Shown in pieces: positions 42,798-49,990 of a DNA stretch of 49,990 nucleotides. The DNA is taken from contig JAEWUD010000051.1 of NCBI GenBank assembly GCA_023397475.1, positions 1 to 49,990 on the forward strand, written 5' to 3'. The notes under the pieces were generated by a model. That model was not told the origin of the DNA. It worked only from the letters and a program-made list of their open reading frames with translations, and did no database searches. Position 1 is the first letter of the stretch, and every line of letters starts with the position of its first letter. Source of the DNA: Bacillota bacterium. Its GTDB lineage: Bacteria; Bacillota; Clostridia; Saccharofermentanales; Saccharofermentanaceae. Position numbers and translations under genes: made by a program.

Positions 42798-43371
42798 GCA
42801 GGGCGAATCCTCTCGAGATACACTCCGTCATTCGCAGCATGAGCTCGGCCATTTCGCGGGCAGATTGTCGCATGTCATCGTCGAGCCACTTCTGAATCAT
42901 GCCGATACATCCGGTGATGATGAACGCATCGACGTACCCGGTGTTCTCGGACGGAAGGCTGTCCAGTCTCGCGAAGGCCATAAACTTCTTATCATAAACC
43001 ACATTCATAATCTTCTTCTGGAAATTCAAATTACCGCGTTCACTCAAGAGTAGACGACACAGGCTGGCATTGTCCCGGATGTAGAGAAAAATCTTCTCGA
43101 CGATATCAACGGGCAACAATGCCTTATCGGTCGGAGGGAAATCAGCGAGGTATTCGCTGATATTGTCAAATAATTCGGCTTCGATCTTCTGCATCAGATC
43201 ATATTGATCGGTGTAGTGCGAATAGAAGGTGGCTCGGTTGATATCGGCTCGCTCACAGAGTTCCTTAATCGAGATCTGTGAGATATCCTTCTGCGACAGC
43301 AATTCGATGAAACTCTCCCGCAGAACCATACGCGTATAGCGAACTCGTCGATCATTCTTATTGCCAGGCAT
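42790..43371 (-). CDS. TetR family transcriptional regulator
   Basis: A 193-residue TetR/AcrR-type protein with an N-terminal HTH ('ISQISIKELCERADINRATFYSHY', about 28-52) and a helical C-terminal domain. TCGGAGGAGG precedes the ATG. It is divergent from the MMPL transporter gene, and the overlapping promoters at 43469-43518 make it the likely repressor of both. Confidence 0.93.
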   Translation of the reverse strand: MPGNKNDRRVRYTRMVLRESFIELLSQKDISQISIKELCERADINRATFYSHYTDQYDLMQKIEAELFDNISEYLADFPPTDKALLPVDIVEKIFLYIRDNASLCRLLLSERGNLNFQKKIMNVVYDKKFMAFARLDSLPSENTGYVDAFIITGCIGMIQKWLDDDMRQSAREMAELMLRMTECISRGFALQK

Positions 43372-43468
43372 CGCAATCCTCCTCCGACACTTTTGCCGTT
43401 TGTGTTGATCAAATCACACGAAGTGCTTCATTTGTTTGTCAAAAAACAAGTCAAGCCATTTCTGTTTG

Positions 43469-43518
43469 TTGACTTATCGTCATGATGTAAAGATACTAAT
43501 ATTACGATAGATTGTCAA
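43469..43518. promoter_or_regulatory. Overlapping divergent promoters with symmetric operator
   Basis: Plus strand: TTGACT (43469-43474), 17 bp, GATACT (43492-43497). Minus strand: TTGACA (43513-43518), 17 bp, TATCTT (43490-43495). The two -10 boxes share the same bases, so the polymerases exclude each other. The ends TTGAC..ATCGT and ACGAT..GTCAA are inverted copies, a plausible TetR operator pair. Confidence 0.75.
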
Positions 43519-43552
43519 CACGACGTTCAATAAACGACAGAGGGTTGTATAA

Positions 43553-45673
43553 ATGGAAAGATTTTTTGCGAAAATCCTACACCACAAGAAAGTTGTCGCC
43601 GGCGTATTTCTCGTGCTGGCGATATTTTCTGGTGTCATGGCGGTGGGTGTGGGTGTAAATTACCGTATTGTAGAGTATTTGCCACCGGATTCGGAATCAA
43701 CACAAGGAATCGAGATTCTGCGCGACGAGTTTGGAGGGGACCTTCCGAACGCTCGTGTCATGATCTCCAACGTGTCGGTTTCCGAAGCTCTGGCGTATAA
43801 AGACATTCTGGTTGATGTCGACGGTGTTTTGGATGTCACCTGGCTCGACGATGCTGTCGGTCGCGAGACCTTGACGGAGACGCCGCTCGCGTATCTCGAT
43901 ACAGAGATTGCAGAAACGTACTATCTCAACGATCGCGCCCTCTACACGATAACGATCGAGAACGGCAAAGAGATATCCGCCGTGCGCTCCATCCGCAACC
44001 TGATCGGAGACGAGAACCAGGTCGCGGGCGACGCGGTCAACTCCGCGGCGATGCAGGAGATGTCGGGATCCGAGGTATCGAATGCGATGTTCATTCTCAT
44101 TCCTGTCGTACTTCTCATTCTGATCCTCACGTCCGGATCCTGGTTGGAGCCGCTCTTGTTTCTCCTATCCATTGGCATGGCTGTTGTGATTAACATGGGA
44201 ACGAACCTGATCTTCGGAGAAGTTTCCTTTGTCACGCAATCGGTAGCTCCCATCCTTCAGATGGCGGTTTCTCTCGATTACGCGATTTTCCTATTGCATA
44301 GTTTTCGCGAATATCGGGAACAATTTACCCCCGAAGTCGCTATGGCCAAGGCGATGAAACGAGCTCTTTCATCCGTGGCGGCGAGCGCCGCGACGACGGT
44401 GGTCGGTTTCCTTGCGCTTTTGTTCATGCGATTCGGGATCGGCGCGGACTTAGGTATAGTTCTTGTCAAAGGCGTCATCTTAAGCTTTGTCTCCGTCATG
44501 CTGTTCCTGCCCGTTCTGACACTTCTGGCGTACCCCCTGCTCGAGAAAACAGCGCACAAACCGTTCCTGCCCTCCTTCCAGAAGGCCGGAAAGTTTTTCG
44601 TGCGCATCAGTCTTCCGCTGCTGATTGTAGCGGTTATTGTCGTTGTCCCCGCTTATCTCGCGCAAAGTAAAACCCAATACATGTACGGAACGGAGACGAC
44701 CGCCGCCGTTACACGTGCCGGGAAGGATTCCCTTGCGATTGATGAGGCTTTCGGTCAGGATAAACTTCTGGTTCTCCTCGTGCCTCGCGGCAATCCCGGC
44801 GCGGAAAGCGCACTGTCGCAGTCACTGCAAGAGCTGGATCATGTAACCGGGGTTGTATCCTATACGACAGCCGTCGGCTCGGATATTCCTCCGGAGTATA
44901 TTCCCGAGGAGAATGCGTCGATCTTCTATTCGGAGAATTATGCGCGAATCCTTATATATACGGATCTGGCCTCGGAGGGAGATACGACGTTCGCAAGTGT
45001 GAATACGCTGCGCGAACATGTGTCAAGCTACTATCCGACGTCCTATCTCGCGGGGTCTGCCGCGACACTGACCGACATGCGAACTGTCGTCTCGAGCGAT
45101 ACGGTTCTGATCAACGCGGTCGCGATCATCGGCATCCTGATCGTACTTCTCGTCACCTTCCGTTCGATCTCCATACCGGTCATCCTGACATTTGTCATCG
45201 AGACCGCAATCTGGATCAACCTTTCCTTCGGGTACTTCTCGGGACAAGCGTACAACTTCATCGGATTTCTGGTGATAAGCACGGTGCAATTGGGAGCTAC
45301 GGTTGACTACGCTATTCTTATTACCGACCAATATCTCGGCAACCGTAAAACGATGCGGAAGAAGGACGCCATTCTTAAGACCCTTGGCGCGAATCTGCCT
45401 GCAGTTCTGACATCGGCACTCATCTTGTCCCTTGCCGGCATCACGCTGGCGATGACATCGACCAACGGCGTTGTCGCGGAACTCGGAACGCTTCTGGGCC
45501 GAGGAACGATCTTGTCGTTACTGATGGTCATCTGCGTTCTGCCTTCGATGTTGCTTCTTCTCGATCGATTTATTCAGAAGACAACATTTGCCCACGGATT
45601 TCATAAGGGAAAAGCACCCGACCCGATACATGTAGCGAATCAAGCCTCTGAGCAGACAGACTTTAAGGAGTGA
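43553..45673 (+). CDS. MMPL/RND family transporter
   Basis: A 706-residue proton-driven exporter with 12 predicted membrane helices in two halves, each with one large external domain (about 40-175 and 375-510). The proton-relay Asp-Tyr pairs appear in 'AVSLDYAIFLLHSF' and 'ATVDYAILITDQY'. Gram-positive relatives export lipids, siderophores or toxic compounds. AGAGGG precedes the ATG. It is followed after five bases by a YhgE-like gene, a frequent pairing in Firmicutes. Confidence 0.93.
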   Translation: MERFFAKILHHKKVVAGVFLVLAIFSGVMAVGVGVNYRIVEYLPPDSESTQGIEILRDEFGGDLPNARVMISNVSVSEALAYKDILVDVDGVLDVTWLDDAVGRETLTETPLAYLDTEIAETYYLNDRALYTITIENGKEISAVRSIRNLIGDENQVAGDAVNSAAMQEMSGSEVSNAMFILIPVVLLILILTSGSWLEPLLFLLSIGMAVVINMGTNLIFGEVSFVTQSVAPILQMAVSLDYAIFLLHSFREYREQFTPEVAMAKAMKRALSSVAASAATTVVGFLALLFMRFGIGADLGIVLVKGVILSFVSVMLFLPVLTLLAYPLLEKTAHKPFLPSFQKAGKFFVRISLPLLIVAVIVVVPAYLAQSKTQYMYGTETTAAVTRAGKDSLAIDEAFGQDKLLVLLVPRGNPGAESALSQSLQELDHVTGVVSYTTAVGSDIPPEYIPEENASIFYSENYARILIYTDLASEGDTTFASVNTLREHVSSYYPTSYLAGSAATLTDMRTVVSSDTVLINAVAIIGILIVLLVTFRSISIPVILTFVIETAIWINLSFGYFSGQAYNFIGFLVISTVQLGATVDYAILITDQYLGNRKTMRKKDAILKTLGANLPAVLTSALILSLAGITLAMTSTNGVVAELGTLLGRGTILSLLMVICVLPSMLLLLDRFIQKTTFAHGFHKGKAPDPIHVANQASEQTDFKE

Positions 45674-45678
45674 GAACC

Positions 45679-47256
45679 ATGACAAAGAAACATTTGATTT
45701 CCCTAGCCGCTGCCGTTGTACTCGCCGCTTTGACGGCAGGAAGCCCTGTTGCGGGAGCATACAGCAGCGCGAATAACAGTAAGGCCACGGCACCCGCCGT
45801 TTCTCTGAAAGAGGAGTCCATTTACGGAATCCTCGCTTCCGACGGCAGCATCCGAACCGTCTATGTCGTCAATACATTTCCCGACGGCGGACAGATCACG
45901 GACTACGGCAATTATTCCGACGTGAAGAATCTGACAGGAACCGAAGAGGTTCGTCGCGACGGGGATCTAACCCAGATCACAGACGGCGATACCGCGGTAA
46001 GGTACCAGGGAACGATGCAAGACGCAACGCTTCCTTGGAATATCTCGATCGAATACAAGCTGGATAATCAGCCGACGACGGCAGACCAGTTGGCAGGTGC
46101 GACCGGTGCCCTGTCGATGCGAATCCGAATCGTGAAAAACCCTGAAGCGGATCCGTTCTTTTTCGAGCATTATGCGTTGCAGGCAACCGTAGCGCTGCCG
46201 GCAGCTAAGAGCTCAAACGTCGTAGCACCGGGAGCAACCGCGATCGACGCCGGAGGCAAGCGACAGCTCGTGTACACGATTCTGCCGGGCAAGGGCGCGG
46301 ACATAGAGATCACGGCCGATGTGAAGGACTTTGAGATGGACGCGATTTCGCTGAACGGGATTCGACTGAATCTCGACTTCGATGTGGATACGACCGCGTT
46401 TACCGAGCAACTAACCGAACTCAAGGATGCCGTGACGAAGCTCGATGACGGAGCACAGGAGCTCTCCGACGGCGCTGATAAGCTGTCGACCGGCTTGGAT
46501 ACCTTCGCGGACGGTCTCGGCCAGTTCAGTGACGGATTGGCGCTGGTTCCGGGTGGAGCCGGAGAAATCAAGACAGGCGTTGTGTCCATATCCGACGGCC
46601 TCGCAGCCCTCTCGACGCAGGGAACGATGCTGAATACCGGAGCGGAGGCGATAGAGAAAGCGACCTTTGACCAGATCAACGCGCAAATCGCACAGCTAGG
46701 CCTAGGCTTGCCCGTTCTCGACCGAACAAACTATGCTGCGGTTCTCGGGAGCATTCCGGACCTCGCTCCGATGCTTACAACGCTTACACAGACAGTACAG
46801 TTCACCGACGGCGTGAAGGCCTATACCGCCGGCGTCACACAGATTCAGGAAGGCGCGGCGACACTCGGGGACGGCGTCGGACAGCTGGAGACATCGCTTA
46901 CGACCATCGCGACATCCGCTACAGGACTGTCAGAGGCGGCCGACACTCTGAACGAGTCGCTCGCGACTCTTGCGGACGGTATCGCAGAGTACGCGGAGGG
47001 CACCGGAACCTTCTCCGAGGAGACCGGAGATCTCGACCAAAATGCACAGGACACGATCGACGAGCTTCTCGTCTCCATGACGGGCGGTGACGCCTCACCG
47101 GTATCCTTCGTATCCGCGAAAAACACCGAAGTGCTCTCCGTCCAATTTCTTCTGAAGACCGATGCGATTCAGATCGTTGAGATTCAAGAGGAAGTGCCCG
47201 TTGAGGTCGAGTTGACCTTTTGGGATCGGCTGCTCGGGTTGTTCTCGATCGGTTAA
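45679..47256 (+). CDS. Secreted or anchored YhgE/Pip-like repeat protein
   Basis: A 525-residue protein with an N-terminal signal peptide (about 1-30, 'SLAAAVVLAALTAG' then 'AGAYSS'), a beta-rich domain (about 30-235) and a helical region with repeated L-x-D-G/A-x-x-x-L units (about 245-450). These are the stalk repeats seen in YhgE/Pip and ESX-1-like proteins. The C-terminus is short and mildly hydrophobic ('FWDRLLGLFSIG') and lacks LPXTG. AAGGAG precedes ATG 45679. It is coupled to the MMPL gene and is probably an extracytoplasmic partner of it. Confidence 0.82.
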   Translation: MTKKHLISLAAAVVLAALTAGSPVAGAYSSANNSKATAPAVSLKEESIYGILASDGSIRTVYVVNTFPDGGQITDYGNYSDVKNLTGTEEVRRDGDLTQITDGDTAVRYQGTMQDATLPWNISIEYKLDNQPTTADQLAGATGALSMRIRIVKNPEADPFFFEHYALQATVALPAAKSSNVVAPGATAIDAGGKRQLVYTILPGKGADIEITADVKDFEMDAISLNGIRLNLDFDVDTTAFTEQLTELKDAVTKLDDGAQELSDGADKLSTGLDTFADGLGQFSDGLALVPGGAGEIKTGVVSISDGLAALSTQGTMLNTGAEAIEKATFDQINAQIAQLGLGLPVLDRTNYAAVLGSIPDLAPMLTTLTQTVQFTDGVKAYTAGVTQIQEGAATLGDGVGQLETSLTTIATSATGLSEAADTLNESLATLADGIAEYAEGTGTFSEETGDLDQNAQDTIDELLVSMTGGDASPVSFVSAKNTEVLSVQFLLKTDAIQIVEIQEEVPVEVELTFWDRLLGLFSIG

Positions 47257-47310
47257 TCAGGAACCGATTCGGGGAGGACTCCCTGATCGGACGGACGATA
47301 ACGCAAAAAC

Positions 47311-47357
47311 AAACTGCCTCAGAAGACTTGTCAGAAAGTCGGATGAGGCAGTTTTTT
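47311..47357 (+). terminator. Terminator of the MMPL operon
   Basis: ACTGCCTCA pairs perfectly with TGAGGCAGT; the inner part GACTTGTCAGAAAGTCGG repeats the design of the hairpin at 42748. Six Ts follow. The two related terminators bracket the tetR-MMPL-YhgE cassette. Confidence 0.87.
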
Positions 47358-47504
47358 CTCCATATAAATCGCTTCAAGATCGTCCTAAGAAGAAAATGCA
47401 AAACGAAAAATACACGGGGCAATGTCCACTTCCTTCTCAAGCGGAGTGCGAGAACACCTTTTGTTTCTATATTTTTTATCTGACATATGCGCTACGCGGC
47501 AAAT

Positions 47505-47830
47505 ATAGCCTGAAGCCGTTATCTTGCCGTTCTAGGCTGCGTTCTCTGACACCTGCGTAGCCTGTCGTCGCCAATACACAGCCTGAACTCGAATTTCGAA
47601 TTCTCTAGGCTGTGTTTTCGAGTTTTTAGTTTTTTTTACTCACCATTTCAGCCTGAAACCTTGAATTAGAGGTTTTAAGCTGTGTTTTTTGATTTTTTAA
47701 GCAAATTTACGGCCCTAGAACACAGCCTGAAATTAAGATTGCTCTCTTTCAGGCTGTATTTTCACGTACTTGATCTCTGTGTGGAGTGAAGATTACAGCC
47801 TGAGAACGAGTCTTTACTTTTCCAGGCTGT
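47505..47830. repeat. Hairpin array F: five 36-nt palindromes
   Basis: Five units at 47505-47540, 47578-47613, 47648-47683, 47722-47757 and 47795-47830 are each exactly 36 nt long. They share the arms ACAGCCTGA / TNAGGCTGT (with single changes) around an 18-nt core that differs in every unit. Starts are 73, 70, 74 and 73 bp apart. Right arms are followed by T-rich stretches in several units, so some could terminate plus-strand transcripts. Spacers are 34-38 nt and unlike each other. The rest of 47358-47504 holds nothing I recognise. Confidence 0.9.
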
Positions 47831-47930
47831 ATTCTCCGTTTATCGATCCCTTCTTCGATGCGGATGTGCAGAACTTGCGATTCAAATGTTTTAGGATGTG
47901 AATTCTTCTTCACGAGAAATCTGCTGTCCG

Positions 47931-47963
47931 CGGAATCACTGATTCCGAAATCCAAGGTATAAT
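47931..47963 (+). promoter_or_regulatory. fruK operator palindrome and -10 box
   Basis: CGGAATCA-C-TGATTCCG (47931-47947) is a perfect palindrome occupying the position of the -35. TATAAT lies at 47958-47963. No good -35 is visible, so the promoter may need an activator or be repressed at the palindrome. A FruR-type regulator would be expected, but none is encoded in the window. Confidence 0.6.
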
Positions 47964-47998
47964 AAAAGAAATCAGCATTTTTCCCGGAGGATGTCCCG

Positions 47999-48931
47999 AT
48001 GATCATTACCGTTACCCTTAATCCGGCTGTCGACAAGACGCTGTCCGTAACGAATTTCTCGACCGGTGCACTGAACCGGATCGAGTCGATCACGGCCGAA
48101 GCGGGCGGCAAGGGTGTGAATGTAGCCAAGGCTCTGACAAGTCTCGGAGCGTCGTGTGTCGCAATGGGTTTCCTTGGAGGGGACTCCGGCGATTTCATCG
48201 AGAGAGCGCTCGCGGATCTCGGCGTCCTGTGTGATTTCGTCCACGTTGAGTCGCCGACGAGAACGAATATTAAGGTTCAGGATGTGTTGACCGGCATCAC
48301 GACCGAGCTTAATGAGGCGGGAGCCTCCGTTTCCGGATCGGCGTTAGAGGCTCTCGAAAAGCAGCTCTTTGACCGCGCGAAAACCGGTGACATCGTGGTA
48401 TTGTCCGGCAGTATACCCCCTCGGATGAGTCCGGACATCTATGGTCGATGGATCGAGAAACTTCGTGCGCGCGCTGTCGACGTGATCCTCGACGCCGACG
48501 GAGAGGCTTTTCGTCGCGGCGTACTGGCGGGTCCGACAGCGGTCAAGCCGAATCTTCGTGAACTGGAGACATGGTCCAGACGGCCGATTCATCTGACCAA
48601 AGAAGTTTGTGTCGAGGCGCGGCGGCTTCTGGAGTACGGGATTACGAGGGTTCTTGTTTCCATGGGAGATCGGGGAGCGATTCTGGTCGGCTCCGACGGA
48701 ATCTACCACTCCCCCTGTCTGCCGGTGCGCGTTGGCGGAACCGTCGGGGCCGGAGATGCGATGACCGCGGCGTTGGCGGTATCTCTGCAGCGAGGAGCAA
48801 GCCCGGAGAATACGCTTCGACTGGCGACGGCGGCGGCGACGGCGACGGTAATGGCAGGCAGGATGGGGATCTTCGATCCGGAGTCGATTCGGGCACTTCT
48901 TCTCAAGGTGCAGACGGAAGTTTTGGAATGA
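47999..48931 (+). CDS. fruK: 1-phosphofructokinase (PfkB family)
   Basis: A 310-residue kinase that phosphorylates fructose-1-phosphate to fructose-1,6-bisphosphate; tagatose-6-phosphate kinases are close relatives. It has the FruK/LacC N-terminal 'TVTLNPAVDKT', 'GGKGVNVAKALTSLG' (36-50) and catalytic D253 in 'VGAGDAM'. CCCGGAGG precedes the ATG. No PTS gene is seen within the window; the following gene is unrelated. Confidence 0.9.
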   Translation: MIITVTLNPAVDKTLSVTNFSTGALNRIESITAEAGGKGVNVAKALTSLGASCVAMGFLGGDSGDFIERALADLGVLCDFVHVESPTRTNIKVQDVLTGITTELNEAGASVSGSALEALEKQLFDRAKTGDIVVLSGSIPPRMSPDIYGRWIEKLRARAVDVILDADGEAFRRGVLAGPTAVKPNLRELETWSRRPIHLTKEVCVEARRLLEYGITRVLVSMGDRGAILVGSDGIYHSPCLPVRVGGTVGAGDAMTAALAVSLQRGASPENTLRLATAAATATVMAGRMGIFDPESIRALLLKVQTEVLE

Positions 48932-49067
48932 GTTCAAGGGTGACATTTAATCATCATCACATTCATCTGATTGACAAAGAAAGCTTCACAACATACGATA
49001 TAAATATTTAACAATCGCCGTCTAATACAATATATCGAAAGAAGTGAAAATGAAGAGAGGTCGACAG

Positions 49068-49990
49068 ATGAAAATACCTAACAGAAAAAGTATGTTCTTG
49101 TTTTCTAGCTTTTTTCATGCTCCTACCGCTCGTTACCATGAGCCGTGTCAACGCACAAGAGGCAGTACCCGGAACGATCGTCGATTCGAACGGACTCAAG
49201 GCCGTGATGACGATTGACAGTCAGTGGCAGGGATTTTGTAATGGAACGATTTCGATTACGAATACAGGAACAGAGACGATAGATAATTTTGCTTACTCCT
49301 TCGACTTCCCCTATGAGATTACGAATATCTGGAATGCGGTCATTGTTGAACACGCGAGCGGAGTTTATACCGTGAAGAATCTGGGATGGAATCAGGATAT
49401 TCCCGCAGGTGGGACTGCGAGTATCGGATTCACGGCAGCGGTTGATGGGGACGTTACGTTGCCGACCTTCTTTGTCCTGAATACGAAGGAAGCTGATGTG
49501 GCGGCTGAATCCGCGAAGGTAGAATACATCTCCTACAGCGACTGGGATGACGGGTTCTCCGGAGCGATTCGTGTGACGAATCTGTCAAGCACATCCATCG
49601 AGGACTATCGACTGAGTCTGTCGTTCGCGCGAGAGATCACGACGATATCGAATGCTACGATTCTGTCGCACGAAGGAAGTAATTACTCGATTACGAACAA
49701 TGGTTCCAACCAGAATCTCGCCCCGAATCAGACGATCGAGATTGGGATCAACGGAAGCGGTGGGACAGTCACCGATACAATCACTTCCTATTCAGTTCGT
49801 CAGATAACAACGAGATTCGATCTTGTCAGCGATACCGACGGCGACACTTACGCCGACTGGCTCGAAGTCTGTGTACGTGGTTCCGATCCGCTGATCCCGG
49901 AGGGAATAACGCCTACACCTACGCCAACGAGTACACCGACGCCAACACCTCCGGATGTCTCACCGACACCGATACCCCCGATCGACTACG
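49068..49990 (+). CDS. Secreted CBM-containing protein, partial, with apparent frameshift in the signal peptide
   Basis: From 49138 a long open frame runs off the window. It encodes two CBM2-like beta-sandwich modules ('WQGFCNGTISITNTG' and 'WDDGFSGAIRVTNLSS'), a calcium-loop motif 'DTDGDTYADWLE' and a Pro-Thr linker. A natural start, ATG 49068 (MKIPNRKSMFLFSSFF), is in another frame. Dropping one T from the six Ts at 49110-49115 joins it to 'MLLPLVTMSRVNAQE', giving a typical signal peptide ending in NA|QE. As written, the in-frame ATG at 49117 gives a truncated signal. This could be a real inactivating or switchable frameshift, or a sequence error. The catalytic or other C-terminal part lies beyond the edge. 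Confidence 0.72.

Noticed and set aside
1..47830. Hairpin arrays as CRISPR arrays
   Set aside because: CRISPR repeats are identical over their full length with unrelated spacers. Here only the arms are conserved while the centre varies, and in array D the spacers are conserved too. No cas gene is present.
47505..47830. Array F as a TIGR-type guide array or integron attC series
   Set aside because: The arm-variable-arm-variable layout invites the comparison, but no Tas/NOP-domain protein, integron integrase or gene cassettes are seen. Unit details do not match what I know of either.
1..49990. tRNA, rRNA, prophage or insertion sequence
   Set aside because: No cloverleaf, conserved rRNA segment, transposase, integrase or phage structural gene was recognised in the translated regions or gaps.

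Overview
The window looks like a chromosome segment of a Gram-positive, GC-rich Clostridia-type Firmicute, probably an anaerobic plant-fibre or gut carbohydrate degrader. Reasons: strong GGAGG ribosome sites, TTGACA/TATAAT promoters with 17-bp spacing, a T-box leader on aspS, LytTR-DUF3021 and MMPL-YhgE type cassettes, intracellular GH2 and GH43 enzymes with hexuronate catabolism, and at the right edge a secreted protein with cellulose-binding-like modules and a Pro-Thr linker. No rRNA, tRNA, prophage or insertion sequence was recognised, and the species cannot be named from sequence alone.

Layout. 1-304: tandem hairpin array and a terminator. 305-7037: hexuronate block, with uxaC and a large GH2 enzyme on the minus strand diverging from eda-kdgK on the plus strand. 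7038-7637: second hairpin array and a GC-rich dispersed repeat. 7638-8817: MgtC-family and small membrane proteins (minus). 9047-11569: B12-binding-domain protein translationally coupled to a LolCDE/MacB-like exporter. 11601-12104: membrane zinc-ribbon protein. 12391-15735: nadABC operon. 15843-16802: GH43. 16907-19019: CrtI-type oxidoreductase plus TetR, with a clear operator. 19319-19690: 75-bp tandem hairpin array. 19933-22311: NodB deacetylase, lipoprotein, phosphoribosyltransferase-like protein. 22692-23912: AAA/DUF4143 ATPase bracketed by two copies of the GC-rich repeat. 24144-27535: T-box, aspS, rlmI-like. 27647-30608: HTH-membrane regulator, MarR plus alpha/beta hydrolase, second zinc-ribbon protein. 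30801-35141: FtsX-type ABC exporter followed by LytTR-DUF3021. 35195-38037: GT-C-like membrane protein and patatin (minus). 38246-42687: speD-speA-speE and two HD-domain paralogues. 42790-47256: divergent TetR / MMPL-YhgE-like cassette. 47505-47830: fourth hairpin array. 47999-48931: fruK. 49068-end: secreted CBM protein with a disrupted signal-peptide frame, cut by the window edge.

How the genes work together. The GH2 enzyme plausibly frees a hexuronate that UxaC, KdgK and Eda carry toward pyruvate and glyceraldehyde-3-phosphate; the oxidoreductase and dehydratase steps lie elsewhere. nadABC makes NAD from aspartate. speADE makes a polyamine by the arginine decarboxylase and aminopropyl-transfer route.

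Two observations stand out. (1) Four intergenic arrays (1-182, 7217-7423, 19341-19677, 47505-47830) have largely unrelated stem sequences but the same geometry: a 36-39 nt hairpin with conserved arms and mostly variable loop, usually separated by 34-38 nt, giving a repeat period of about 70-75 bp. No known element class that I recognise fits. (2) The aspS T-box has an Asn codon (AAC) overlapping a Glu codon (GAA) in its specifier loop, and the synthetase has the His typical of non-discriminating AspRS. This suggests dual tRNA sensing tied to the indirect Asn-tRNA pathway.
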